Origin: Cystobacter ferrugineus
GTDB taxonomy: Bacteria; Myxococcota; Myxococcia; Myxococcales; Myxococcaceae
Length of the DNA: 64,000 nucleotides
Direction: 5' to 3'
NCBI RefSeq assembly: GCF_001887355.1
Contig: NZ_MPIN01000006.1
Coordinates: 186,001 to 250,000, forward strand
Shown here: piece after piece, positions 8,725 through 18,000 of the stretch
Layout: the number at the start of each line of letters is the position of its first letter
How positions within the stretch are numbered: the stretch's first letter is position 1
Notes under the pieces: model-generated
The model's input: only the letters and a program-made list of their open reading frames with translations
Told to the model about the DNA's origin: nothing
The model's database searches: none
Program-made: the position numbers and the translations under genes

Positions 8725-8892
8725 TCACCACTTTTGATCGGGGAGCCAGCCCGTGCGCACCTCGTCCGGAGGCTGCCCGTAGCCCGGCATCCCCTCATGG
8801 GACTCCTGGGGCTTGGACGGCTGGCGCTCGGACTCGCGCTCCGGTTGGGCCTCCCGCTGCTCCTGAGGCTTCTTTTGCTTCTGGTCTGCCAT
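8725..8892 (-). CDS. Small hydrophilic protein, 55 aa
   Basis: The ATG at 8892 has a strong AGGGAGGA Shine-Dalgarno five bases upstream. The product is highly polar and rich in Gln, Lys, Glu and Pro in its first 30 residues, then ends with MPGYGQPPDEVRTGWLPDQKW-like aromatic and proline content. It is probably intrinsically disordered. No family is recognised. It converges with the cysteine desulfurase gene. Longer upstream starts would read through the Shine-Dalgarno sequence and are less likely. Confidence 0.6.
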   Translation of the reverse strand: MADQKQKKPQEQREAQPERESERQPSKPQESHEGMPGYGQPPDEVRTGWLPDQKW

Positions 8893-9009
8893 GATCGTCC
8901 TCCCTGGGGCGCGCATGCGCCCGTTCACGAGGAAAATCTCCGCACGCACGGCTCGCCCGGCAGGCAGGGGCGAACGACCCACCGAGCCCACACCTCCCGC
9001 CTGGCCCTC

Positions 9010-9951
9010 CTACTTCGTGTCGGAGATGCCGAACAACCCACGCACCACCGCGGCGATGGCCAGGGGCGTGCCCACCCACTCGTCGTAGTGCGGCGTCAGG
9101 GCGGCGGCGAAGTCCTCGGCGCTGGCGAAGCGCTCCGCGGGGGAGATGCTGAAGCCCCGGGCGATGATCTCCTCCAGGGGCTCGGGGATCTCCGGGCGGA
9201 TGAGGCTGGGCGCCACGTAGTCCCGGTAGATGATCTTCTTGAAGACCTCTTCCGGCGTGGCGCCGACGAAGGGGCGCTGGAGCGTGAGCAGCTCGTACAG
9301 CACGACGCAGGCGGCCCACAGGTCCACCTGCGGGGACAGCTCTCCCTGGAGCGCCTCGGGCGAGAGGTAGTAGGGCTTGCCGAGCACTTCCCCGCCCTGG
9401 AGCACGCCGTCCACGCGCAGGCGCGCCACGCCGAAGTCCCCCAGCTTGATGTCTCCCAGGCGGGAGATGAACAGGTTGGAGGGCGAGACATCGCAGTGGA
9501 AGAGCCCGAGCGGCTCGCCATGGGGCCCCGGCAGCGAGTGGGCGTAGGCGAGCGCGTCGAGCAGCACCCGGCACAGGTAGAGGGCGAAATCCAGGGGCAG
9601 GTAGATGCCGCGCTGCTTGCAGCGGCGCAGGATGTGGCCCAGGTCGCGCCCGTCCACCAGCTCCATCACCATGAAGTGCTGATCGGCCACCGAGCCCACG
9701 TCCAGCACCTGGACGATGTTGGGGTGGTTGAGCAACTGGGTGAGCCGCGCCTCGGCGTCGAAGAGCGCGAGCGAGGCGGGATCCTGCGTGAGCGAGGGCA
9801 GCAGCCGCTTGAGGGCCACGACCCAGCCCTGGCGGGGCCCGGACAGGACACGGGCCCGGAACACCTCGGCCATTCCCCCTTTGCCCAGGGCGGACAGGAT
9901 TTCGTAGTGGCCGAGGATGCGAGGAACCCTCGGAGAAGCAGAGGAACTCAC
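9010..9951 (-). CDS. Ser/Thr protein kinase (Pkn2-type, cytosolic)
   Basis: Product of 313 aa from GTG. The kinase domain fills residues 14-280: glycine loop LGKGGMAEVF, ATP lysine in VVALKRLL, catalytic loop FHCDVSPSNLF, DFGVA and an SPEAL activation-segment end. The usual HRD is HCD, so it is a non-RD kinase with the catalytic Asp kept. There is no transmembrane segment and no sensor domain, only a short tail. It lies 4 bp downstream of a secreted TPR protein on the same strand, so the two form an operon. The substrate is unknown. Confidence 0.92.
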   Translation of the reverse strand: MSSSASPRVPRILGHYEILSALGKGGMAEVFRARVLSGPRQGWVVALKRLLPSLTQDPASLALFDAEARLTQLLNHPNIVQVLDVGSVADQHFMVMELVDGRDLGHILRRCKQRGIYLPLDFALYLCRVLLDALAYAHSLPGPHGEPLGLFHCDVSPSNLFISRLGDIKLGDFGVARLRVDGVLQGGEVLGKPYYLSPEALQGELSPQVDLWAACVVLYELLTLQRPFVGATPEEVFKKIIYRDYVAPSLIRPEIPEPLEEIIARGFSISPAERFASAEDFAAALTPHYDEWVGTPLAIAAVVRGLFGISDTK

Positions 9952-9955
9952 GCGC

Positions 9956-10897
9956 TCACGGTCCCTGGGCTTGCCGCCTTCTGGCAGGAGGGGCCTCGGC
10001 GTTCCTGAAGGCCTCCTGGATGTTCTCCGTGTAGCGCGCGATGGAGCTGGGATCCGACAACAGGAGCTTCTCCAGTCCGAGATCCTGCGTGCCCGCCTTG
10101 AGCGCGTACCCCGACTTCACCGCCTGCTCCAGCAGCAGCAGCGCCTGCTCCTTCTTCCCCAGCCGGCTGTAGGCACACGCGAGGGTGTAGGAGATGCTCG
10201 GCTCGCGCCTGTTGAGCTTCTGGGCCCGGCTCAGCATCTCGATGGCCTCGTTGACCTGGTTGCGCATCAACTGGGCGGTGCCCAACCCGAAGAAGGCCAC
10301 CCAGCTCTGCTCACCCAGGGCGATGCTGCGCTCGAACTCGAAGACCGAGCTGCTCCACTTCTTCTCCCGCAGCAGTTGGCCCCCCCGCTCCAGCGCCGCC
10401 TTGGCGGCCTCGGGGTTGCGCCTGGTCACCCGCCCGGATGACAGGCTCGCGCGCATCGCGGCATTGGCCTCCCCCAGCAGACGCACCGCCTCGGGCGAGC
10501 GCAGCACCACCAGCCCCTCCTCCCCCAACACCGGCGACGAGCACCCCTTCTGGATGCGGATGAAGGCCGTCAGGGATCCCTCTTCCGGGCTGTGGAAGCC
10601 GAGCACGGGCAGCGACTCCGTCTTCGGGCACCCAGTGCCCTGCAAGCACACGTTGAACTCCCCCACGAACACCCGGCCCTGCAGGGTCCCTTCCAGCACC
10701 CTGACGCCCGGCTCGAACCCGCACGGGTTGCCCTGGGTCGCTTGACCGACCAGCCGCTCCTTCCCCTCCGTGCTCAGCGCCACCGTGCCCCAGATGTCCG
10801 CCTGGTAGCTGCCCTGGAGGGAGAGCTCCGCCCCCCGCGCGACGGGAGCGGCGGCGATGAACGCCGCCAGGCTGATTGTTCTCGAAACGGACACCAT
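9956..10897 (-). CDS. Secreted or periplasmic TPR-repeat protein
   Basis: Product of 313 aa from ATG at 10897. An N-terminal signal peptide (about 1-22, cleavage near ARGAE) precedes a β-rich region with four cysteines (residues 25-120). Tetratricopeptide repeats follow from about 155 to 280, for example KWSSSVFEFERSIALGEQSW and SISYTLACAYSRLGKKEQAL. TPRs mediate protein contacts. The gene is the promoter-proximal member of an operon with the Ser/Thr kinase. Its upstream region is divergent from the candidate 6S RNA promoter. Confidence 0.82.
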   Translation of the reverse strand: MVSVSRTISLAAFIAAAPVARGAELSLQGSYQADIWGTVALSTEGKERLVGQATQGNPCGFEPGVRVLEGTLQGRVFVGEFNVCLQGTGCPKTESLPVLGFHSPEEGSLTAFIRIQKGCSSPVLGEEGLVVLRSPEAVRLLGEANAAMRASLSSGRVTRRNPEAAKAALERGGQLLREKKWSSSVFEFERSIALGEQSWVAFFGLGTAQLMRNQVNEAIEMLSRAQKLNRREPSISYTLACAYSRLGKKEQALLLLEQAVKSGYALKAGTQDLGLEKLLLSDPSSIARYTENIQEAFRNAEAPPARRRQAQGP

Positions 10898-10955
10898 GGA
10901 TGGAGCGCCGCATCATACGAGGGCCCCAACCGCGTTGTAAACGCGCGGCGATGGC

Positions 10956-10984
10956 TTGACCCATCACACCCACGTCCTTATCAT
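10956..10984 (+). promoter_or_regulatory. Strong σ70-type promoter of the structured RNA
   Basis: TTGACC (10956-10961) and TATCAT (10979-10984) are separated by exactly 17 bp, each one or two mismatches from consensus. A start around 10991-10992 is expected. No open reading frame begins for more than 280 bp downstream, so this promoter most likely drives the non-coding RNA. Confidence 0.7.
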
Positions 10985-10991
10985 TCCCCTA

Positions 10992-11202
10992 GATGCTTCT
11001 GGCGGTTTTCAGGAGTTTCCTGGTGTTGAAGTTCGTTGGATTTGAGTGAAGGTTTGTCCCCTGCGGGGCGCGTGATGCCCAGCAGAAATTCGAACCGATA
11101 CGTCCATCACGGGGTCCGTTTCAGGTTCCATGAGCAAGCCCTCCCCTTCGGGGACTGAGGGAAGCCTACGGTTCCATGACTTCGAACCCCACCTGGCTTT
11201 TT
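10992..11202 (+). ncRNA. ssrS: Structured non-coding RNA, 6S RNA candidate
   Basis: About 211 nt between the strong promoter and a T-run at 11198-11202. The ends pair over long range: GAAGT (11028-11032) with ACTTC (11179-11183), TGGA (11037-11040) with TCCA (11173-11176), and flanking GGTGTT with AAC/ACC near 11184-11193. The interior holds TCCCC/GGGGA around a TTCG loop (11142-11154) and CGTGATG/CATCACG (about 11080-11111). A long closing stem, open middle, ~200 nt length and position directly upstream of 5-formyl-THF cyclo-ligase are all classic for 6S RNA, which binds σ70 RNA polymerase. The structure was found by eye. Another structured RNA is possible. Confidence 0.55.
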
Positions 11203-11276
11203 AGGGTTCAATGGACGCTAGGCACACGGCCATTTCGCGGGGGGCTTTTTCTTTCTCTTGGCGGGGAGTGGGGCAG

Positions 11277-11900
11277 GTGAGCGAGACGGTGGCGCAAGAG
11301 GGAGTGGGTCGGAAGGTGACGCTGCGTGAAGAGCTGACGGCTCGGCGCAAGGCGATGACACCCGACATCATCGACGAGCGGGGATTGAAGGTTCAGTCGC
11401 GCTTCCTGGCGACGCCCTACTACAACAAGGCGCGGACGGTGGCGCTCTACGCCCCCATCCGAGGCGAGGTGCCCACCCGGGACATCCTGATCGCGGCCCT
11501 GCAGGACGAGAAGATCGTCTGCTATCCGCTGTCGCATGTGCACGGGCGCATCCTGGCCTTCCGCGCCATCAAGTCCGAGGCGGAGCTGGAACCGGGACGC
11601 CTGGGCGTGCGCGAGCCCACCAACTCGTCGGAGCTCATCGCGGTGGATCAGATCGATCTCTTCGTGGTGCCCGGCCTGGGCTTCACGCGCGATGGCAAGC
11701 GTCTGGGACGCGGGGGCGGCTACTACGACGCCACCCTCAAGGCGGCCTCCGCGCGAAGCCGGCGCGTGGGACTTGCCTTCGGCGACCAGATCGTCGACAC
11801 CCTGCCCACGACGAATGACGACGTGGACATGGACCTCGTCGTCACCGAGTCACAGACGATGCGCGGGCTCTACCGCGACTGGGATTTCCTCGACACGTGA
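11277..11900 (+). CDS. fau: 5-formyltetrahydrofolate cyclo-ligase
   Basis: Product of 207 aa from the GTG at 11277 (GGGGAG upstream); a longer start at 11211 would begin only 8 nt after the RNA's T-run. The enzyme converts 5-formyl-THF to 5,10-methenyl-THF with ATP. Family marks: N-terminal LREELTARRKAM, ALYAPIRGEVPTRDIL, and the signature VPGLGFTRDGKRLGRGGGYYD. In many proteobacteria this gene (ygfA/fau) follows 6S RNA, which fits the RNA upstream. Its stop overlaps the next GTG (GTGA), so it is coupled to the phosphoesterase. Confidence 0.92.
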   Translation: MSETVAQEGVGRKVTLREELTARRKAMTPDIIDERGLKVQSRFLATPYYNKARTVALYAPIRGEVPTRDILIAALQDEKIVCYPLSHVHGRILAFRAIKSEAELEPGRLGVREPTNSSELIAVDQIDLFVVPGLGFTRDGKRLGRGGGYYDATLKAASARSRRVGLAFGDQIVDTLPTTNDDVDMDLVVTESQTMRGLYRDWDFLDT

Positions 11901-12688
11901 TAGTCCTTTTCATGGGTGATGTGGTGGGCAAGCCAGGGCTGCTGGCCGTGCGCACCCTCCTGCCCAAGTTGATTGCGCGGCACTCGGTGGACCTGGTCAT
12001 CGCCAACGCGGAGAACAGCGAGGGCGGTGCCGGTATCTCCCCCGAGTCCGCCGAGGCGCTGCTCGACAGTGAGGTCAACCTCCTGACGAGCGGCAACCAT
12101 TTCTGGACCAAGAAGGTCATCCTCCCCTGGGTGGAGGAGCATCCCCACCTGCTCTTGCGGCCGGCCAACTACCCCAAGGGGGCGCCGGGCCGGGGGCACA
12201 CCGTCATCCAGACGCCGGACGGGCGCAAGCTCGGGGTGCTCAACCTCGAGGGGCGCGTGTTCATGAAGCCCCTGGACAATCCGTTCGCGGTGGCGCCGGA
12301 GCTCGTGGCGGAGCTGCGCAAGCAGACGCCCTGCATCCTCGTGGACATGCACTGCGAGGCCACCAGCGAGAAGAACGCCATGGGCGCGCACCTGGACGGC
12401 AAGGTGTCCGCCGTGGTGGGCACGCACACCCACGTGCAGACGGCCGACGAGCGCATCCTCCCGGGTGGCACCGCCTTCATCACCGACGTGGGCATGTGCG
12501 GCCCGCTCGACTCCGTCATCGGCGTGCGCAAGGAGCTGTCCGTCGAGCGCTTCGTCACCCTGCGCCACAACCAGTACGAAGTCGCCAAGAACCTCGTCTA
12601 CCTCCAGGGCGTGGTCATCGACATGGATGACAAGACGGGCAAGGCGCGCTCCATCCAGCGCATCCGCGAGCACCTGCCGGGCACCTGA
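11897..12688 (+). CDS. YmdB-like metallophosphoesterase (TIGR00282 family)
   Basis: Product of 263 aa, normal for the family. Motifs: FMGDVVGKPG (metal site Asp), IANAENSEGGAGIS (Glu/Asn ligands), TSGNHFWTKK (Asn-His) and VVGTHTHVQTADERILPGG (His cluster) with TDVGMCGP. YmdB proteins are dimetal phosphodiesterases reported to act on 2',3'-cyclic nucleotides and to affect biofilm and stress behaviour in Bacillus. The gene starts with a GTG overlapping the fau stop by 4 bp. Function in this organism is inferred from family only. Confidence 0.9.
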   Translation: MIVLFMGDVVGKPGLLAVRTLLPKLIARHSVDLVIANAENSEGGAGISPESAEALLDSEVNLLTSGNHFWTKKVILPWVEEHPHLLLRPANYPKGAPGRGHTVIQTPDGRKLGVLNLEGRVFMKPLDNPFAVAPELVAELRKQTPCILVDMHCEATSEKNAMGAHLDGKVSAVVGTHTHVQTADERILPGGTAFITDVGMCGPLDSVIGVRKELSVERFVTLRHNQYEVAKNLVYLQGVVIDMDDKTGKARSIQRIREHLPGT

Positions 12689-12745
12689 GCGCCTCGTCTA
12701 CAGCGCGCGATAAGCGTGTCCTGGCCCACGGCGAATCCATCGGGT

Positions 12746-12778
12746 GACACCAGACAGGGTGTCCGGTATTTCCGGACA
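12746..12778 (+). promoter_or_regulatory. Two mutually exclusive stem-loops just upstream of the glycosidase start
   Basis: GACACC (12746-12751) pairs with GGTGTC (12758-12763). TGTCCGG (12760-12766) pairs with CCGGACA (12772-12778) around a five-base loop. The two helices share bases 12760-12763, so only one can form at a time. The second ends four bases before the ATG at 12783, and no clear Shine-Dalgarno is visible. As DNA the same palindromes could be repressor sites. Confidence 0.45.
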
Positions 12779-12782
12779 TCCA

Positions 12783-14948
12783 ATGAAATCTTTCTTCCAC
12801 ACCCCCTCACTCGTCCTGCTCTGCGCGGCGCTCGGCTGGAGCACGGACCCCGCCCACGCCGCCCCGTCCCTCGTGGAGAGCGGCGCCTACCAATACAACC
12901 AGGCCATCACCACGGCCTCCGGCAGCGAGGAGAAGCTGAGGCTGTCTTCGGTGGACACGGGCGCTCCGCTCACCGCGACCCCCATCTCCTTCGAGACGGG
13001 GGCACTCACCGATGGTACCGCCACCACGGTGCGCACCGAGGTGGGTTGGAACGCTGGGACGAGCGTCCCCTCGAAGGTGGCCGTCGTCTTCGACTTGCTG
13101 CGGGACTACACCATCGATCGGGTCGAGGTCGTGGCGAGGGATCCCAATACCTATTGGGGTGTCCAGGACATGCAGCTTCATGAGCGGACGGCGAGCGACC
13201 CCCTCTTCCGTTCCGCCGGGCAGCAGCCCTGGGCCACGGGCAAGACGCTCGTCTTCTCCCTGAAGGGCCGCAAGGCGCGCTACTTCCGCCTCATCATGAA
13301 GCGGCCGCACTCCGGCATGCACATGCCCCTGAGCGAGGTGCGCTTCTACACGACGGACACCCTGCCCACCGGCTCGGTGGCGCTGCCTGGAGATCTCTCG
13401 GCGGAGTTCAAGCGCGAGACCCTGATGGTGGACAAGTACGGGCAGTTCCTCTGGGAGGACTGGCCCGGGAAGATCTCCTCCGACGCGCAGCTCGTCGCCG
13501 ATGCCGCCGCGGAGGCACAACGGTTGGAGCAGCCCGCGAGCACCTCCGAGGCGTTGGGTTCGGCCCTTGGCACTCCGCCCCAGCCTCGCTACCAGGCAAC
13601 GGGCTTCTTCCGTCTGGAGAAGATCAACCAGCGCTGGTGGCTCATCTCGCCGCAGGGAGATCCCTTCTTCGTCATCGGCGTCGATGGCGCCATGTTCAAG
13701 GACGGGGGCTACTCGACTCCGGTGAACAACCCGGACAACACGCCGCGCAAGGTGTTCCAGGCGCTCCCCTCCTCCACGACCTTCCCCGATGCCTACGCCT
13801 CGGTGAATGGAGTGCGCGCCGTGAGCTTCCTGACGGCCAATCTCCGGCGCAAGTACGGCACGGGTGGCACGAACGAGGACTACAACGGCCGCTGGGCCCA
13901 GGTGATGGACAAGCGGCTGCGCGCATGGGGCTTCAATACCCATGCGAAGTGGACGCGCGATGACCGCATCGCCTTCCCGTACATCACCGTGCTCAAGCCG
14001 CCCGCCAACTGCCCCATGTGCAAGCTCACGACCTGGGGGGCCGTGGATCCCTTCGATCCGGCTTGGGGGCCGACACTCGAGAGCAGCCTCAAGGGCACCC
14101 TGGAGAACCTGAAGGTGGAGCCGCGCATCATCGGCCATACCTTCGAGAACGAGCGGGGGTGGGACCGCTCCGTCGTGCTGGCCGTGCTCAAGCTCGACTC
14201 CACCCGCCCGGCCAAGCGGGAGTTCATCACCTTCATGCTGGAGCGCCATGGCGGGAGCACGAGCCTCGTCGCGCAGAAGCTGGGGCTGCCGGCGACGTCG
14301 ACCCGGACGCAGCTGGAGAACACCCCGGTGACGACGACGTCCGGTCTGGACGCGGACATCTCCGCCTTCATCGTCCGGGCCTCGGCGAAGTACCACGAGG
14401 TGGTCCGCCGGGTCCTCGAGCAGTACGACCCCAACCACCTCTATCTCGGCGGCTCCCTGGTTCCCAACTGGAGGAGCTCACCCGAGTGGGTCGAGGGCAG
14501 CGTGCCCTTCGTGGATGCCCTGAGCTTCGACGTCTACCAGAAGTCCCCGTCCTGGATTGAGCCGTACCTCGTCCATGACAAGCCCATCCTGCTGCTCGAG
14601 TTCTCGTTCTCGACCTACGGGCGTGGACTGACGGCCCACTCCCCGTCCACCGCCACTCCAGACCAGAGGTCGCGCGGGCTGCACTACCGCTATTACGTGG
14701 AGCAGCTCGCCGCCCGGCCACAGTTCATCGGCTGCGGGTTCTTCCTGCTCTACGACCAGGCCGTCACCCACCGCTCACTACCCGACGGCGAGAACTTCAA
14801 CATGGGCCTCATCAACCAGGCGGATCAACCCTACGAGGCCATGATCGAGGAGATGAAGAAGACCCATCAACGCGTGCAGGCCATCCACCGGGGGGAGCTG
14901 GCGCCGGTGGGAACGGAGATCCTGAGCGGCACGACCCTGTCGCGGTGA
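12783..14948 (+). CDS. Secreted GH50-like (β-agarase-type) glycoside hydrolase
   Basis: Product of 721 aa. A signal peptide (1-~27, ends PAHAAPS) precedes a β-sandwich-like region (30-200, FDLLRDYTIDRVEVVA), then a GH50/GH42-like catalytic region. The RWWLISPQGDPFFVIGVDG block is typical of GH50 enzymes. IIGHTFENERGW (about residue 450) matches their FVDNELSWG acid/base segment, and KPILLLEFSFS (about 600) the nucleophile segment. The N-terminal domain may bind carbohydrate, as discoidin or F5/8C-like modules do. The substrate is probably an agar-like or other β-galactan. The family call is from motifs, moderately sure. It has a structured leader. Confidence 0.75.
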   Translation: MKSFFHTPSLVLLCAALGWSTDPAHAAPSLVESGAYQYNQAITTASGSEEKLRLSSVDTGAPLTATPISFETGALTDGTATTVRTEVGWNAGTSVPSKVAVVFDLLRDYTIDRVEVVARDPNTYWGVQDMQLHERTASDPLFRSAGQQPWATGKTLVFSLKGRKARYFRLIMKRPHSGMHMPLSEVRFYTTDTLPTGSVALPGDLSAEFKRETLMVDKYGQFLWEDWPGKISSDAQLVADAAAEAQRLEQPASTSEALGSALGTPPQPRYQATGFFRLEKINQRWWLISPQGDPFFVIGVDGAMFKDGGYSTPVNNPDNTPRKVFQALPSSTTFPDAYASVNGVRAVSFLTANLRRKYGTGGTNEDYNGRWAQVMDKRLRAWGFNTHAKWTRDDRIAFPYITVLKPPANCPMCKLTTWGAVDPFDPAWGPTLESSLKGTLENLKVEPRIIGHTFENERGWDRSVVLAVLKLDSTRPAKREFITFMLERHGGSTSLVAQKLGLPATSTRTQLENTPVTTTSGLDADISAFIVRASAKYHEVVRRVLEQYDPNHLYLGGSLVPNWRSSPEWVEGSVPFVDALSFDVYQKSPSWIEPYLVHDKPILLLEFSFSTYGRGLTAHSPSTATPDQRSRGLHYRYYVEQLAARPQFIGCGFFLLYDQAVTHRSLPDGENFNMGLINQADQPYEAMIEEMKKTHQRVQAIHRGELAPVGTEILSGTTLSR

Positions 14949-14969
14949 CACCGGGCGGGGGGCCCGTGT
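14948..14969. terminator. GC-rich hairpin between convergent genes
   Basis: ACAC (14948-14951), a bulged C and GGGC (14953-14956) pair with GCCC and GTGT (14962-14969) around a G-only loop, right at the stop of the glycosidase gene and before the end of the large sensor kinase gene on the other strand. No T-run. Confidence 0.4.
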
Positions 14970-15025
14970 TCCAGGACATCGTCCACGCCTGGGAAGGCGG
15001 GGGCGCTGAATCGATGTCCGGGGGC

Positions 15026-18000
15026 TCAGCACCCCTCCGCCCTGCCCTCCCCGGACGGGACGGGCGCCAGGGGCAGCAGCAGGGTCGCGGTGGCGCCCGT
15101 ACCCGGGCCGCCGCTGTCCAGCGACAGGTGGGCATGCATGAGCCGCGCGGCCAGGGCACTCGAGTGCAGGCCGATACCATGGCCTCCCTCGCGCGTGGTG
15201 AAGCCCTGGGTGAAGAGCCGCGGGCGCACCTCCGAGGCGATGCCCTTGCCGGTGTCCACCACCTGCAGGCTCACCCAGCCGCCTTCCGCCGACAGGCGGA
15301 TGACGAGGCGGCGCGGCCGCTCGGGCGGCTGGAACTCCATGGCCTGACGGGCATTGCTCAACAGGTTGAGCAGGATCTTCAACACCTGGTGCTTGTCGGC
15401 CCTCACCGGCGGCAGGGGGCTCAGCTCCCGGGACACGGTGATGCCGGCCCGCCGCAAGACCCCTTCCTGCAGCCGCAGGGCCTCCGCCACCAGCGCGGGC
15501 AGATCGCACTCCTCCAGCAGCAGGGCGGAGGTGGCGTGGGTCTGCTGGTTCTGGACGATGGCGCGCACGCGCGAGACGTTGCCGTCCAGCGTCTCCAGGC
15601 TCCGGCTCAGGGTGGAGTGCTCCTCGGCGAGCGTGTCGGCGAGCGCGCGCAGGTAGTCCACCAGGTGGCGGCCGCGCGTGTCCCGGGTGAAGAAGTCCGC
15701 GAGCGCCGGGCGCTTCTCCTCCAGCAGGGAGGCCACCTGCTGCAGCCGCCTCATGCGCGAGCTGGACACCGCGCCGCGCATGAGCTGGGTGTCCACGACG
15801 ATGCTGTTGAGGACATTGCCCACGTCGTGCAGGACGTTGGAGGCGACTTCCGCCATGCCCACCATGCGGGCGGTCTCCACGAGCTGCGCCTGGGCCTGCT
15901 TCAGCTCCTGGGTGCGCTCGCGCACGCGCGCCTCCAGCTCCTCGTTGGCCTGGCGCAGGGCGGCCCCGGCCTTGCGGACCTCGGCGTACAGGCGGGCGTT
16001 CTCGATGGAGATGGACGCCTGGGACGCCAGGTGCGTGAGGAGCGCGATGCGCGCATGGGAGAAGGCCTGGGTGGTGAGCGCGTTCTCCAGGTACAGCAAC
16101 CCGAAGAAGGTCTCCTTGCGGCGAAGGGGCAGACAGAGCAGGGAGCGCGCGTCGCTGGTGGCGAAGTAGGGGTCGGCGGAGAAGGGATGGGGTTGGGCGA
16201 GGTCATCCAGCAGGACGTACTCGCCGGTGCGGCGCGCATAGGCCACGAGCGACAGCGGCAATCGCTCCGGGGAGGGCGGCGCTCCGGCCTCTTCGGTGGA
16301 CAGCGGGGGCACCCCGGCGACGAACTGGAGCACGTCATCCTGGAGCAGCAGCAGGGCGCCGCGCTGGGCTCCGGAGCTCTCCACCGCCACGCGCATGAGC
16401 GTGTCCACCAGTCGCTCCAGGACGATCTCGCTGGAGATGGCCTGCTGGGCCCGGACGACGGCCAGGGCATCCACCCCATGGTTGTCCGAGTCCCGGGTGG
16501 TGCTGCCCTGGGTCGCCGACACCGAGGTGAGGAGGATGGGCCACTGCTCGTCCAACTGGCGCACCTTGCCCATCGCGCCCCATTGGACGTACGCCTCGCG
16601 CGCCTGGCGGATGAAGGCCGTGGCGAGGGTGTGCAGGCCCTGCTCCTCGCAGAAGCGCGCGGCCTGCTCACTGGCGAGCCCCACGTTCGGCAGGGAGTCG
16701 TGTATGCGCGCGGCCTGGATGGCGCCCTCATAGGCGCGCAGGGCTTCTTGTGGCCGCTCCTCCAGACGTGCCAGCTCCGCGGACACCAGGCGCTCGGGCG
16801 CGAGGAAGTTCGCGGGGCAATTCTCGGCCGATGTCGCGAGCCGCCGCTGGTGCTTCCTCATCTCCTCCAGCACCGCGGGCCGCTCGGGCTCGGGCGTGCG
16901 CCGATGAGACGCGGCCAGGGCGAGCGCCCCATACAGGTTGAAGGGAATGTGTGAGGCCTCCAGCGGCGTGTACGCCATGAGGGGATCGACCTGGGCACGG
17001 AGCCGGAGCGCACGCTCGAGATCCCCCGACAGGTAGGCGGATTGCATCCGCATGATGGAGGACCAGACGGAGTAGAAGAAGCCCTCCCCGCCTTTCTCGA
17101 TCCGGGCCTTGAGCGCTTCTTCCTCGATGCCGTCACCGCTCGGGGATTGGAACGTCCGCGACAACCCTCGCAACTGCTGCACGATGCGCTGCAGATAGAG
17201 GATGATGTCGTGCATGAGCGAGTACTTGCGCGTGAACGACAGGAAGGACTCCGCCTCCCGATGAACCTCGCTCAGCTCCCGCCCGCTGATGATGGCATTC
17301 AAGACGAGGGTGAAGCAGGAATAACAAGCCACCGAGTATTCGCCTGTCATCTGGGCATGATGATAGGTCGACAGCATGATCTTCCGCGTGTCGGAGAGCG
17401 GACGGATCCAACTGTTGATGGAGGCGAACACGGTGAGAATCATGCTCTTGGAGGCGGACAGCCCCTGGCGCTCGGCCAGATCGACCGCGAGCCGTCCAAT
17501 GGCATACGCCTCACGGTATCTTCCACGGGTTCCGCCATACCAGAGCGCGAACGAGACATACCCGACCGCGGACCCCTCCGCGTTGCCATGGCGGATGCTC
17601 AAGGCCACCATCCGTCCCGAGACCAGGGCGGCGAAACCGAAGCTGATGGGAAAGGCCATGGGTGCCAGGGATGACAGCACACTCAAGAGCACCTTCATGT
17701 CCGGGTCCGTCATGGCGGGCAGCGCGAGGAGGCTCTCGACGGGGTGCTGAGCCAGCAGCGCCCAGACCTCCGCTTCCATCTCCTCGAGTTCCCGAGGGGA
17801 CGGAGTGAGCGGCAACGACACGCCCAGCTTCGCCAGACATTCCAGGAGGCACTCCACGGAGACCCGCGCGCTCTGGGAAGTCCGCAGCAGCTCGCTCTTG
17901 AGGATGTAGGCCTTGACCATTTCCACCCGGGTGCGCGCTCGCGGCAAGGCCTCCATCACCAGCTCGAGTGACTCGGAAAGATTGCCGCGCATCACCTCGC

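Noticed and set aside
11085..11190. TTCGAACC pieces that resemble a tRNA T-arm
   Set aside because: No acceptor, anticodon or D-arm fits on either strand. The pieces belong to the structured RNA.
12807..14438. 543-aa minus-strand open frame opposite the GH50-like gene
   Set aside because: No start signal or domain; the sense strand has a signal peptide and catalytic motifs.
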